NCBI RefSeq assembly: GCF_937874145.1
Contig: NZ_CALNBI010000332.1
Coordinates: 1 to 18,354 of the forward strand
Length of the DNA: 18,354 nt
Source: an uncultured Chitinophaga sp.
GTDB taxonomy: Bacteria > Bacteroidota > Bacteroidia > Chitinophagales > Chitinophagaceae
Direction: 5' to 3'
How positions within the stretch are numbered: the first letter of the stretch is position 1; each line of letters begins with the position of its first letter. The position numbers were made by a program, and so were the translations under genes. Under the pieces are notes generated by a model. That model worked only from the letters and a program-made list of their open reading frames with translations. It made no database searches and was not told the origin of the DNA. Shown here one piece after another: positions 1-8,912 of the stretch.

Positions 1-1959
1 AAGCATTTCGAGACGCATAACCTGAAAGGTTTCGGGGTGGAAGAAATGAACGAAGCGATCATCGCCGCAGGCGCCACCATGCATTATCTCAAGGATACGG
101 AGCATCCCAACCTGCAGCATATCACCAGCCTGCAGCGCATCGACCAGGATGATTTCCTGTGGATGGACCGTTTCACCATCCGCAACCTGGAACTGCTGCA
201 AAGCACGGTAGAACAGGGCAAATCCCTTATCGGCACCCTCGATCACACGCTCACGCCCATGGGCCCGCGGCTCCTGAAGCGCTGGATCGTGTTCCCGCTC
301 CGCGATATCCAGAAGATCAACGAAAGGCTCGACGCCGTGGAAACCCTCATCCGCGAAACCGAATTGACGCATAAGCTGCAACAGCACCTCCGCAATGTGG
401 GCGACCTGGAAAGGCTGGTCTCCAAAATCCCGCTCCGCAAGATCAATCCCCGCGAAGTGATGCAGCTGGCCAGGGCGCTGAAGGAAGTGGAAGACGTGTC
501 CGCATTACTAAACGACATCCAGGACCCGCTGCTGCGCCAGCTCCAGGAACAGCTCGATCCCTGCAGGCCTATCCTGGACAGGATCCTGGCCGAAATCTCC
601 GACAATCCGCCCGTGCTGGCCAACAAAGGCGGCGTGATGCGGGAAGGCGTCGACAAAACGCTGGACGATCTCCGTGCCATCGCCTCCAGCGGCAAGGAAT
701 ACCTGCTCCGCATCCAGCAGCAGGAATCGGAAGCAACGGGGATCCCTTCGCTGAAAGTGGCGTTCAACAACGTTTTCGGGTACTACCTGGAAGTGACCAA
801 CACGCACAAGAACAAGGTGCCCGACACCTGGATCCGCAAGCAAACGCTCGCCAATGCGGAGCGCTACATCACGCCGGAACTGAAGGAATACGAAGAAAAG
901 ATCGTAGGCGCCGAAGATAAGATCATGGCGCTGGAGATTCAATTATACGACGCGCTGATCCTGGCGCTGCAGGAGTACATCCTGCCGGTGCAGCGCAATG
1001 CGCAGGCCCTGGCCCGCCTCGACTGCCTCCTTTGCTACGCGCACAACGCCGTGCAGTACAAGTATCGCCGGCCGGTGGTGAACGACAGTTATCATATCAA
1101 CATCACCGAAGGCCGCCATCCCGTAATCGAACAGGGATTGCCGCCGGGGGAAAGTTATGTCAACAACGATATCCTGCTGGATCACGAGCAGCAGCAGGTA
1201 ATCATCCTCACAGGGCCCAACATGTCGGGTAAATCGGCGTTGCTGCGGCAAACGGCGCTCATCACGCTCATGGCGCATATGGGCAGCTTCGTGCCGGCCA
1301 CGGCGGCGGAAATCGGGCTTACCGACAAGATCTTCACCCGTGTGGGCGCCAGCGACAACCTCAGCGGCGGCGAATCGACGTTTATGGTGGAAATGAACGA
1401 AACGGCGAGCATCATCAACAATATCTCCCCGCGCAGCCTCATCATCCTCGACGAAATCGGCCGGGGCACCAGCACGTACGACGGTATCTCCATCGCCTGG
1501 AGCATCGTGGAATACCTGCACGATATGACGGAGCACCGCCCTAAAACCCTCTTCGCCACGCACTATCACGAACTGAACGAGCTCGAGAACACGCATTCCC
1601 GCGTGAAGAACTTCCATATCACCAACAAGGAAGTAGGCAACAAAATCATATTCCTCCGCAAACTGGCGCCCGGCGGCAGCCGCCACAGCTTTGGTATTCA
1701 CGTGGCCAGGATCGCGGGGATGCCGCCGCAGCTTATCAAGCGCGCCAACGAAATCCTCTCCCAGCTGGAAAGCCAGCATATCGAAGCGCCCATGGAGCAG
1801 ATCGCCGCGCCGGTGCAGAAGATGCAGCTCAGCATTTTCGACACCCATAGCGACACGTTCAAGGCCATCCGCGAAAAGCTCAACGACATGGACATCAACC
1901 GCCTCACACCCGTGCAGGCATTGATGAAACTGAGCGAGATCAAAGACATGCTGCAATAA
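1..1959 (+). CDS. mutS: DNA mismatch repair protein MutS, 5'-truncated by the window edge
   Basis: MutS recognises mismatches and small loops in DNA and, through its ATPase, recruits MutL. The reading frame is open from base 1, so the gene begins before the window; 652 residues are visible, and the mismatch-binding N-terminal domain is absent. The visible protein starts in the connector region (residues around NLKGFG), passes through the lever and clamp helices, and reaches the ATPase. Walker A GPNMSGKS lies at 1213-1236. Walker B with ILDEIGRGTSTYDG begins near 1447, its Asp-Glu pair at 1450-1455. The ATHYHEL motif lies near 1555. The C-terminus is short and ends at TAA 1957-1959. All ATPase motifs are intact, so the visible part looks functional. 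It is a housekeeping gene with no evident link to the SusC/D loci, and it converges on the first SusD gene across a shared terminator. The identification is very secure; only the true start is unseen. Confidence 0.98.
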   Translation, partial: KHFETHNLKGFGVEEMNEAIIAAGATMHYLKDTEHPNLQHITSLQRIDQDDFLWMDRFTIRNLELLQSTVEQGKSLIGTLDHTLTPMGPRLLKRWIVFPLRDIQKINERLDAVETLIRETELTHKLQQHLRNVGDLERLVSKIPLRKINPREVMQLARALKEVEDVSALLNDIQDPLLRQLQEQLDPCRPILDRILAEISDNPPVLANKGGVMREGVDKTLDDLRAIASSGKEYLLRIQQQESEATGIPSLKVAFNNVFGYYLEVTNTHKNKVPDTWIRKQTLANAERYITPELKEYEEKIVGAEDKIMALEIQLYDALILALQEYILPVQRNAQALARLDCLLCYAHNAVQYKYRRPVVNDSYHINITEGRHPVIEQGLPPGESYVNNDILLDHEQQQVIILTGPNMSGKSALLRQTALITLMAHMGSFVPATAAEIGLTDKIFTRVGASDNLSGGESTFMVEMNETASIINNISPRSLIILDEIGRGTSTYDGISIAWSIVEYLHDMTEHRPKTLFATHYHELNELENTHSRVKNFHITNKEVGNKIIFLRKLAPGGSRHSFGIHVARIAGMPPQLIKRANEILSQLESQHIEAPMEQIAAPVQKMQLSIFDTHSDTFKAIREKLNDMDINRLTPVQALMKLSEIKDMLQ

Positions 1960-1978
1960 CAATTTCATTTCTACCCAT

Positions 1979-2014
1979 AAAAAAACCTCCGGTCAAACGA
2001 CCGGAGGTTTTTTT
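1979..2014. terminator. Bidirectional intrinsic terminator between mutS and susD
   Basis: A 9-bp GC-rich stem (1986-1994 with 1999-2007, CCTCCGGTC / GACCGGAGG) has an AAAC loop and is flanked by seven A's on the left and seven T's on the right. It can therefore work on both strands, ending mutS on the plus strand and the SusD1 transcript on the minus strand. Confidence 0.93.
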
Positions 2015-2035
2015 ATGGATCACTCTTAACTGTGG

Positions 2036-3736
2036 CTATTTTTTATCCCACCAAACACGGCCGGTGATCTCTTCTGCCGAGGTACCGTATTCGCCGCCGG
2101 AGATCATCTCCTGTATGGCTGCGTTCCAGTTCGGGCGGTTGAGTTGCTGCGGAACCGGGAGGGCCCAGCGGCGCGGGGTTTCGCGGAGGTTGCCGTCTAC
2201 ACGGAACTCTTCACGGTTCAGGATGCCGCCTACTTTCGGGTAACCGAGGCGCTTCCAGCTGCCCCAGGCTTCCCAGGGTTGCTTGAAGTGGTTCAGGTAT
2301 TGCTGGATGCCGATCTTTTCGAGCAGCACTTCCGTAGTACCGGTAAACGCTACGTTCGGTTTCGCCAGGTAAGCGTCTATGTCCGCTTCGTTGATGGCGG
2401 CGAAATCGACGATGTTCGCTTCCCGGCCCATTTGTTCGTAAGCACGGATGGAAGCTTTCACTCCTTTTACATACCATTCCTGCGCATTCTCAGCAGATAA
2501 ACCACGCACGGCCAGCTCAGAGATCAGGAAACACATTTCCGCGTAAGACGCGATCGGCTGAATGTAACGGCCGGGGCCGTCGCCATCGGAACTGAGGTCG
2601 AACAGGCGGTTCTGGTAAGAAGAAAGGGTATCGACGCTAAGCGTTGCAGGCGCGCCGTTTTCTGTGATCTGGTAATTTTTAACACCAAACAGCCTTGCAT
2701 AAGCTGCATTCTTGGACGCATCCGGGGAAGACGGCAAACCCACATATTGACGCGGGCTCCACGTTGCGGACGCCGGGAAAGCACCGCCCGCCTTCAGGCG
2801 GTTGAACGTTTCCTGGGTGAATGCATTTTTCTTGAAGAAGAGTGCCAGGCGGGGATCGGCGTTGTCATACAGATAATCTATGATCGCCTTGCCGCCGCGG
2901 TTAGCGAAGCCCTGGGCATTCCAGTTGCCGCCACGGGCAAAGTTCTGCTGGCCGGAAATGAATTTCCATTCATCAGCGATACCGGTAAAGAGACCCGCGG
3001 GGCTTGCCAGCACTTCGGCTGCAATCTGGCGCGTTTTTTCCTGGTCGCGCTTCATGAGGCGCATCGCTATTTTGAGGCGCAGTACGTTGGCCGCCTTTGC
3101 CCACTTCGCCGCATCACCGGCGTAGAATACGTCGGAAGTACCGAAAGATGCCTGGCCAGTCGCAGAAGTGGAAAGGGCAGCGATGGCGCCTTTCAACTCG
3201 GCGTCAAACTGCGTAAACAGTTCGGCCTGCGTATCGTATTTCGGCGTAAAAAATTCTTCCGTACGCGCCTTCAGCGCTTCCGAATACGGAATGCTGCCAT
3301 TCACATCCATCGTGCGCCACGCACCCCATACTTTATGTACGGTGGCAATGGCGGAGATGTGTGCGTACCGCGCTCTTTCTTCAGCACCCATGGCATTCAC
3401 CTGGCGCTCGATATCAGCAAGATTGCGGCCAAAATCGGCATAAAACGCCGAGTAAAAACCATTGATATTGGAAACCAGGTTAAAAATAGATGCGGCGTTA
3501 CCGGTAGGGTAAGCTACGGTATACTGCATCCAGGGCATGATATAAGAATAATTGTCGTAGAACCACTCGAAATCGCGGTCTACCATTGTTTTCTGCGTTA
3601 AGGTGATGAGCTGCTCCGGTTTCATTTCCTTGCTGATTTCCGGATTTGTGTTCAGCTCGGCAAAGTCGCGGGTGCAGGCGGTAGCGAATGTTGCCAGTGC
3701 CAGCGCGCCTATTCCGAATTTATGCATTGCTTTCAT
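2036..3736 (-). CDS. SusD/RagB-like outer-membrane lipoprotein (pair 1)
   Basis: This is a 566-residue SusD-family surface lipoprotein, which should act as the ligand-capturing lid over its SusC partner. It has a lipoprotein signal peptide with the lipidated Cys near residue 21 (context ATFATAC). After it comes a short tether with the TNP motif often seen at the start of mature SusD proteins. The body is helical with TPR-like segments, for example KWAKAANVLRLKIAMRLMKR. The protein ends GRVWWDKK, the same ending as the SusD at 9534-11225, and it resembles the SusD-like_2 subgroup. The start lies 21 bp after the SusC1 stop, so the two are almost certainly co-transcribed. ATG 3736 is the annotated start, and a second Met three codons in is an alternative. 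The ligand cannot be told from the sequence, and no degradative enzyme sits next to it. Confidence 0.93.
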   Translation of the reverse strand: MKAMHKFGIGALALATFATACTRDFAELNTNPEISKEMKPEQLITLTQKTMVDRDFEWFYDNYSYIMPWMQYTVAYPTGNAASIFNLVSNINGFYSAFYADFGRNLADIERQVNAMGAEERARYAHISAIATVHKVWGAWRTMDVNGSIPYSEALKARTEEFFTPKYDTQAELFTQFDAELKGAIAALSTSATGQASFGTSDVFYAGDAAKWAKAANVLRLKIAMRLMKRDQEKTRQIAAEVLASPAGLFTGIADEWKFISGQQNFARGGNWNAQGFANRGGKAIIDYLYDNADPRLALFFKKNAFTQETFNRLKAGGAFPASATWSPRQYVGLPSSPDASKNAAYARLFGVKNYQITENGAPATLSVDTLSSYQNRLFDLSSDGDGPGRYIQPIASYAEMCFLISELAVRGLSAENAQEWYVKGVKASIRAYEQMGREANIVDFAAINEADIDAYLAKPNVAFTGTTEVLLEKIGIQQYLNHFKQPWEAWGSWKRLGYPKVGGILNREEFRVDGNLRETPRRWALPVPQQLNRPNWNAAIQEMISGGEYGTSAEEITGRVWWDKK

Positions 3737-3757
3737 GATAATCTTTCTTTTTTGATG

Positions 3758-6700
3758 TTAGAAACCAACCTGAACGGTGAAGGCCATGTTGCGTACAAAC
3801 GGTGTACCGCCATACTCGGAGAAGGCAGAAGTCAAGTTGTTACGGATGCCTTCCGGATTGATGTTGTCCGGCAGGTTATTGAACAGGTAGCCGAGGTTAC
3901 GGCCAACCAGCATCACGCGCAGCTTGTTCAGTTTCAGTTTGCTGGTGATGGAAGAAGGCATGTTGTAACCGAGCGATACTTCGCGGAGCGCAACATAAGT
4001 AGCATCAAACACGGAAGTCTCGCGGATACCGATACCCCAGTCACCCAGCATGGAATAGTAGCTGTAGGGGTTCATCGGCTGCATGAAACCCTGTTCATAA
4101 GCCTGACGGTAGGTCATACCACCAATGTCCTCGCCACCGGGGCTTTTGGTTCCTGCTTCGAATACACCGTTGGGGATCATACCATCGTTACGCTGGCGCC
4201 CGTCGGCATCGGTCCAGGCCAGGCCACCGCTTGCGGCGTCGCGGCCGGGGAGCGTGCTTTTCAACAGGCCGGTTCCGGTACCATATTGATGGGAAGCGGA
4301 GAAGATATCACCGCCGATACGCGCCTGGATCAGGAACCCGAGGGTCCAGTTCTTGTAGGTAAAGTTGTTGTTCAGGCCGAGGTTGAAGTCGGGCGTGATA
4401 TTACCCACGGAAGCATATCCGCGTTTGAAGGAAGTACCGTTCTGGTTGATCACCGGCAACCCGGTTTTAGGATCACGTACATATGCGTAATCCGTTACCA
4501 GCTCACCGTATGCTTTGCCTACCTGCGCGATCGCGCGAACGTCCTGGTCGCTGCTCAGCTCATAAGTATTGATGGCAGGATCCAGTTCGATGATAGTGTT
4601 GATGTTGCGGCTGCCGTTGAGGTTCAGGTCCCATCCGAAGTTCTTGCCTTCGATCGGGCGCGCATTGATCGCAACCTCAATACCCCTGTTGCGGAAGTGG
4701 CCGGCATTGATGATTTTACGCCTTACACCGGATTCAAACGGCACATCCAGCTGGATGATCTGGTCTTTAATATCAGCCTGGTACACGGCAACGTCAAGAC
4801 CTAAACGGTTGTTCAGGAAACGTACGTCGGCGCCGAATTCGAAATTGCCCGCCATGGAAGGCTTCAGCTTCTGGTTCGGCAGCAGGTCGGGCTGGAAGAT
4901 ATTATTGATCGGCATATTCGCCTGGCCGGCGCCGTTCCAGATCGAACCGGTTACATACCCGGAATTGTTCAGGAAAGGATCGAGGTCGCCGCCCACATAA
5001 GCATAGCTCGCGCGGAGTTTACCATAAGTAATCCAGGAAGGCATGCTTTGCTTGAATGTTTCGGTGAATTCCCAGGCTGCGCTCACGGAGGGGTACAGGT
5101 AGGAGTTGTCGCCGGAACCATCAGGATAGGTCAGTGCGCTGGACCAGTCGTTACGGGCGGTCACATCCACAAAATAAGCGTTCTTGTAAGAGAAGCTGGC
5201 TGCGGCAAACAGGGAGTTGATGCGCTTGCGGCCCAGTGCCAGGTAATTGGAGTTCAATGTACCTACGCTGTTTTTCATGTCATAAAGACCGGGGGTACGA
5301 AGGCCGTCGCGGGTGCTCATGTCCCATTTGTGACCGAGCCCGGAATTCCACATTTCCGCACCGATATTGACATTGGCGGTCCAGTCGGTATTGCGGATTT
5401 TGGGAGACAGCATGGCGATACCGGTGAGGGTGTACTGCGTCCTGCTTTGGCCAGCGGTGGCAAACATCCCGCGGGATCCGCCGAAGTTGGGGCCCCAGCC
5501 GAGCTGGCGGCGGTCGTCTGCCAGCTGATCGTTGCTGAAGTTACCGCGGATGACGAATTTCATCCAGTCGGTAGCGGTCACGTTGAAGGCGAGGTTACCC
5601 ATGAAGAGGCTTTCTTTGCGCTTCCAGCTGTCCTCGTTCAGCGTCCACCAGTAGTCCAGGCCGGGATTCTGGCCGAGTACCTGCCCAAGGTCCTGACCGC
5701 TTTCGGTAGGCACCCTGTAGCGGGAGCGCCAGTAATCCACGTCGTAGTTACGGGGGAAGATGTAAATGAATTTACGGCCGATGTTCTCGTACGTGTAATC
5801 GCCGCCCTGCCGTGTCGGGTTGAGGGAAGTGGACGCAGAATAGGATGCGCCGCCTTCAACGGAGAGGTATTTGGAGATAACGGCGGAAGATTTCAGGGAG
5901 AACACATCACGTTTGAAGCCATTGTTGGGCATTACGCTGTTGTTATCCAGGTGGGAATACGAAAAGCGGAAGCTCGCGTTTTCGTTTCCGCCTTCCACGG
6001 CTACGTTGGTATTGGAGTATTTACCGGTCTGGTAAACGCTTTTCCAGTTGTCGGGTTGTGCGCTGAAGGGCACGACTTCACCATTGGGGAGCCTTGCGTT
6101 CTGGCCGAGCATTTGAGGGCCGAAGCTGAAACCTCTTTGCCAGTCGATCACCTGCACACCTGCTTCGTCGCGGAAATACGGGTTAAGGCCGGCGCCGTAT
6201 TTGTTCTGGAGCTCGATGGGCGTTCTGTAAACGCTTTCCACCTGGTAGGTTTGGCTGACATCCACGCCGATACCTTTGCGGGTGGTACCTTTCTTGGTGG
6301 TGATGAGCACGGCGCCGTTGATGGCGCGGGAGCCGTAGAGCGCTGTGGCGGCGGCGCCTTTCAGCACGGTTACGGTTTCGAAATCGTCCGGGTTGAAGTT
6401 CTTCAGTACGTTACCGAAGTTTACTGCATTGTCGGAAGTTTCGTTCTCGAAGATGGTTCCATCGATGACGAAGATCGGCTGGTCTTTGCCGTTGAGCGAT
6501 TTCGCACCGCGGAGCACGATGCGGTTGGCGGCCTGGGGGCCGCCGGCGGCGCCGGAGATGTCCACACCGGCAACTTTACCCTGGAGGGCGGCAACCGGGT
6601 TAATGGAATTGGTTTTCGCGATTTCGGCGCCTTTAAGTTCGGTTACGGCGTAACCGAGCTTACGCTGTTCGCGTTTGAAGCCCATGGCGGTTACCACGAC

Positions 6701-7009
6701 TTCGTTAAGCGACCGCTGGTCGTCTTTCAGCACGATGTTGAAAGATGCGGCGGATGCGGGCACTTCCTGTTGGGAGTAGCCCATGAATGTGAATACCAGC
6801 GTGGCGGAGGGATCGACGCTGATTTTGAAGGACCCGTCGCCCGTGGTTACGGTACCGTTGGAGGTACCTTTTTCCAGGATGGTTACACCGGGGAGTGGTG
6901 TACCGGCGGCATCTTTTACGGAGCCGGATACTGCTTTCTTTTGCTGCGCCCAGGCTTGAGGGGCGAAGCAGCATAACAGCAACGTGGCAAGCAGAAGAAT
7001 TCTTCGCAT
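3758..7009 (-). CDS. SusC/RagA-like TonB-dependent outer-membrane transporter (pair 1)
   Basis: This is a 1083-residue TonB-linked barrel that should import a ligand delivered by SusD1 into the periplasm. Residues 1-21 are a signal peptide (cleavage after AWA). About 26-98 form a carboxypeptidase-regulatory-like domain (VSGSVKDAAGTPLPGVT). A TonB-box-like stretch VVVTAMG lies near 104-110. The plug, about 110-240, carries the SusC signatures VLRG, PIFVIDG, VLKGAAATALYGS and GAVLITTKKG. The rest is the barrel, ending in an aromatic residue (VQVGF) as usual for outer-membrane barrels. ATG 7009 is preceded by AAGGAAG at 7012-7018, a good ribosome-binding site. No FecR or ECF sigma genes adjoin it and there is no STN domain, so control by sigma/anti-sigma is unlikely. 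Two LacI-type palindromes lie upstream instead. The family is certain, the substrate unknown. Confidence 0.96.
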   Translation of the reverse strand: MRRILLLATLLLCCFAPQAWAQQKKAVSGSVKDAAGTPLPGVTILEKGTSNGTVTTGDGSFKISVDPSATLVFTFMGYSQQEVPASAASFNIVLKDDQRSLNEVVVTAMGFKREQRKLGYAVTELKGAEIAKTNSINPVAALQGKVAGVDISGAAGGPQAANRIVLRGAKSLNGKDQPIFVIDGTIFENETSDNAVNFGNVLKNFNPDDFETVTVLKGAAATALYGSRAINGAVLITTKKGTTRKGIGVDVSQTYQVESVYRTPIELQNKYGAGLNPYFRDEAGVQVIDWQRGFSFGPQMLGQNARLPNGEVVPFSAQPDNWKSVYQTGKYSNTNVAVEGGNENASFRFSYSHLDNNSVMPNNGFKRDVFSLKSSAVISKYLSVEGGASYSASTSLNPTRQGGDYTYENIGRKFIYIFPRNYDVDYWRSRYRVPTESGQDLGQVLGQNPGLDYWWTLNEDSWKRKESLFMGNLAFNVTATDWMKFVIRGNFSNDQLADDRRQLGWGPNFGGSRGMFATAGQSRTQYTLTGIAMLSPKIRNTDWTANVNIGAEMWNSGLGHKWDMSTRDGLRTPGLYDMKNSVGTLNSNYLALGRKRINSLFAAASFSYKNAYFVDVTARNDWSSALTYPDGSGDNSYLYPSVSAAWEFTETFKQSMPSWITYGKLRASYAYVGGDLDPFLNNSGYVTGSIWNGAGQANMPINNIFQPDLLPNQKLKPSMAGNFEFGADVRFLNNRLGLDVAVYQADIKDQIIQLDVPFESGVRRKIINAGHFRNRGIEVAINARPIEGKNFGWDLNLNGSRNINTIIELDPAINTYELSSDQDVRAIAQVGKAYGELVTDYAYVRDPKTGLPVINQNGTSFKRGYASVGNITPDFNLGLNNNFTYKNWTLGFLIQARIGGDIFSASHQYGTGTGLLKSTLPGRDAASGGLAWTDADGRQRNDGMIPNGVFEAGTKSPGGEDIGGMTYRQAYEQGFMQPMNPYSYYSMLGDWGIGIRETSVFDATYVALREVSLGYNMPSSITSKLKLNKLRVMLVGRNLGYLFNNLPDNINPEGIRNNLTSAFSEYGGTPFVRNMAFTVQVGF

Positions 7010-7261
7010 AGCTTCCTTAGATTTTAATTTGTGATACGTGAATGAGAAAACATGAAAAAATTATAGACATAGATATCCCTTACCGGCAGGAACGACGCGA
7101 CGCGGGAGTCATAACGTGTATGCGCACACGACATTGCGTTCATTCATGGCAATACAATTCCATACGGCGTGGAGGCCGTTCTACATACGAATTATTGCGG
7201 CTGATAATAAATGGGAGGGTGATGGCTTCCTGGAAAATTGGCTAGTCAGCTTTTTATACCC

Positions 7262-7270
7262 TGTTCACTG
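7262..7270. repeat. TGTTCACTG word upstream of SusC1
   Basis: This is a single exact copy of the 9-mer that is clustered in the leader of the second SusC gene (14707-15084). It lies 250 bp before the SusC1 start and next to operator 7275-7294. One copy could be chance; it is notable only because of the cluster elsewhere. Confidence 0.4.
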
Positions 7271-7274
7271 TTAA

Positions 7275-7294
7275 AAAATAAATCGTTTTAGCAT
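7275..7294 (-). promoter_or_regulatory. LacI-type operator, SusC1 proximal site
   Basis: On the minus strand the sequence reads ATGCTAAAACGATTTATTTT. It matches the shared GCTAAAACG half-site exactly, and one base breaks the palindrome TAAAACGTTTTA (core 7279-7290). A TATTTTTT stretch at 7273-7280, a weak -7 candidate, overlaps it, so a bound repressor could block the SusC1 promoter. Confidence 0.62.
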
Positions 7295-7360
7295 GATGGT
7301 TCCGTAAAAACCTGTGCTTTTTCCCTTCTCCCCTGCTTGTCCGATTTCCGGTTTCCCTTA

Positions 7361-7380
7361 CTGATAAAACGTTTTAGCAG
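7361..7380 (-). promoter_or_regulatory. LacI-type operator, SusC1 distal site
   Basis: The minus strand reads CTGCTAAAACGTTTTATCAG, a 20-bp inverted repeat with one mismatched pair around a perfect 12-bp core (7365-7376) and the central CG typical of LacI/PurR-type sites. Its centre is 86 bp from that of the proximal site, about eight helical turns, which would suit looping. That last point is inference. Confidence 0.72.
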
Positions 7381-7535
7381 TTATCAATAAAAAAAACCTG
7401 CGACACCAGGGGCACTCATCATTTTCACGCACAAGTTTGCATTCGATGAAACGAACGGATGCAACTTAGTTAAAGTTGCCGTACATCCAAAAGAAAAATT
7501 AACTTTTTTTTGATAATAGGTTAACAAGACCTTCA

Positions 7536-7558
7536 CGATGGTAAAAATAATACCATCG
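7536..7558 (-). terminator. Hairpin after the copper monooxygenase gene, possible weak terminator
   Basis: A perfect 8-bp stem (7536-7543 CGATGGTA with 7551-7558 TACCATCG) has a 7-nt loop and lies about 30 bp past the monooxygenase stop. It has no U-run directly after it on the minus strand, so it is not a textbook terminator. It may instead protect the 3' end or be a protein site. Confidence 0.4.
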
Positions 7559-7586
7559 CACATTAAAATAGTATATGTTTAAACAC

Positions 7587-8912
7587 CTAATCGAGGGCCA
7601 ATTGCTCGTCGCCCGGCTGGTAGGGTAAAAACACCATGATCAGGGTCATCATTTCCTGCGTAGTTTTCATATCGCCGTCGGCAAAAATCATCCGTGGCGG
7701 GTTGAATGGATTATTGGGGTTTTTACTGGTATTGTCATAAGTGCCCTCCACTGTAAGCACCGATCCTTTGGGCACTTTCACCAGTTGTTTGAACCGGTAA
7801 ATCTCCTGCCATTTGAAATCCCAGTCGGGAATATCCACCAGGCGCACCGTATCCCCCTGCGGCGTCACCGCCCAGGCCCTGAACCGCTTGCCCAGCAAGT
7901 GCATGTGCGGCCAGATATACAGAAGGCTCTGGTCTGCCGGCGTCGCCACTTTCACCGTAAACGTCTTGACCGTATCCGCCTGGATCATGAAAAACGGATC
8001 GATATCGCGCTCCCCTATCCCGCCGCTCCCGATGCTGATCAGCTTCACCTTCCGTTCAATCGGTTTTTTCGTAAAAAACAGGTTCACCCCCGTAATGCTC
8101 TCTTCATCTTTGCCGGTGGGCGCAAAGTGTACGGTCAGCAGGATCACCCCGCGCTTCGGCATCACCCAACCCATCCCCGCCGGATAGGATTCCAGCGTGG
8201 TCCCGGGGATCCATCCGCCGTAGTAGGTCATGCTTTTTTTATAGGGAAGATACTGGTCGAATTGCCGGCGGTCGTCCCCCGAAAGGTCGACATACGGCGC
8301 CGTACCATGAATATCAACGCCCTCTTCCACAGGATGGATGCCGAAATTGGCGTGGTGAACCACTTTTTTATTATTGGAAACGAACTCCATGGCTTCCACA
8401 TTCATGGAATCAGCGAGTTCGAAAGGAATCTTAAATACGATGAACCGCTCCTCGTTATCGCCTTTCACGAGAAAAGGCTTTTCGGTTTTCAATGTGAGGT
8501 CGGGCTTGCGGTGATACAATGTGCCGTTTACGAAATCCGGCACTTTCACCGAGCCCTTCCCTTTCGGCGCTTTGGCCGCGGCCCAGCGCCCGATCAGGGA
8601 AATTTCTTCAGGGGTTAATTTTCTTTCATGGGCAAAACTGCGGTAGGCGCCGTCCGGCTTCCAGGGAGGCATATACCCGCTTTCCACCACTTCCCGCACG
8701 AAAGAGGCGCGGCGGGCCACATCCTCATAGGTGACGAGGGGAAACGGCGCGGCTTCGCCCGGGCGGTGGCACGGCGTGCAGTTGCGGTGGATGATGGGGG
8801 CAATGTCCTGGTTGAAGGTCACTTCCTGCGCGGCGGAAGGCCGGGCAAAAATTAACAACAGTAAAAGGAGGCTGACGCAGCTTCTTGGCATATTGGCAAT
8901 CTTAATAATCAT
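7587..8912 (-). CDS. Exported cytochrome c / copper type II monooxygenase-like protein
   Basis: This is a 441-residue exported protein joining a small heme domain to a copper fold related to peptidylglycine alpha-hydroxylating and dopamine beta-monooxygenases. After a signal peptide (LLLLLLIFARPSAAQ), a mono-heme site CTPCH is at 45-49, with Met81 in YMPPW as probable distal ligand. All expected copper ligands are visible. The first site has HH (186-187, VVHHANF) and His262 (VHFAPTG). The second has HxH (336/338, PHMHLLG) and a C-terminal Met (421 or 422). Family precedent suggests an O2- and copper-dependent hydroxylase fed electrons by its own heme; the substrate is unknown. ATG 8912 overlaps the redoxin stop by 11 bp. 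An in-frame ATG at 8891 gives a more typical signal peptide and may be the true start. It is translationally coupled to the redoxin. Confidence 0.87.
   Translation of the reverse strand: MIIKIANMPRSCVSLLLLLLIFARPSAAQEVTFNQDIAPIIHRNCTPCHRPGEAAPFPLVTYEDVARRASFVREVVESGYMPPWKPDGAYRSFAHERKLTPEEISLIGRWAAAKAPKGKGSVKVPDFVNGTLYHRKPDLTLKTEKPFLVKGDNEERFIVFKIPFELADSMNVEAMEFVSNNKKVVHHANFGIHPVEEGVDIHGTAPYVDLSGDDRRQFDQYLPYKKSMTYYGGWIPGTTLESYPAGMGWVMPKRGVILLTVHFAPTGKDEESITGVNLFFTKKPIERKVKLISIGSGGIGERDIDPFFMIQADTVKTFTVKVATPADQSLLYIWPHMHLLGKRFRAWAVTPQGDTVRLVDIPDWDFKWQEIYRFKQLVKVPKGSVLTVEGTYDNTSKNPNNPFNPPRMIFADGDMKTTQEMMTLIMVFLPYQPGDEQLALD

Larger units (their letters stand above)
7010..7586. other. 577-bp regulatory spacer upstream of SusC1
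   Basis: I find no convincing gene here. The only sizeable open frame (7042-7245, plus) is basic, low in complexity and resembles no family. The spacer holds the SusC1 leader, one TGTTCACTG word (7262-7270) and two LacI-type operators (7275-7294, 7361-7380). It also holds overlapping inverted repeats (7437-7479) and a hairpin at 7536-7558 just past the monooxygenase gene. I could not find an exact TAnnTTTG box on the minus strand. The nearest is TATTTTTT at 7273-7280, next to the first operator. Confidence 0.7.

Noticed and set aside
5048..6976. Long plus-strand open frame (642 codons) opposite SusC1, with similar ones opposite MutS, SusD and SusC2
   Set aside because: They are antisense shadows of well-supported genes. 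Their translations are low in family character, and the SusC/MutS motifs lie on the other strand.
7042..7245. 67-codon plus-strand frame in the SusC1 spacer
   Set aside because: It has a basic, irregular composition and no recognisable domain, and it overlaps regulatory sequence.
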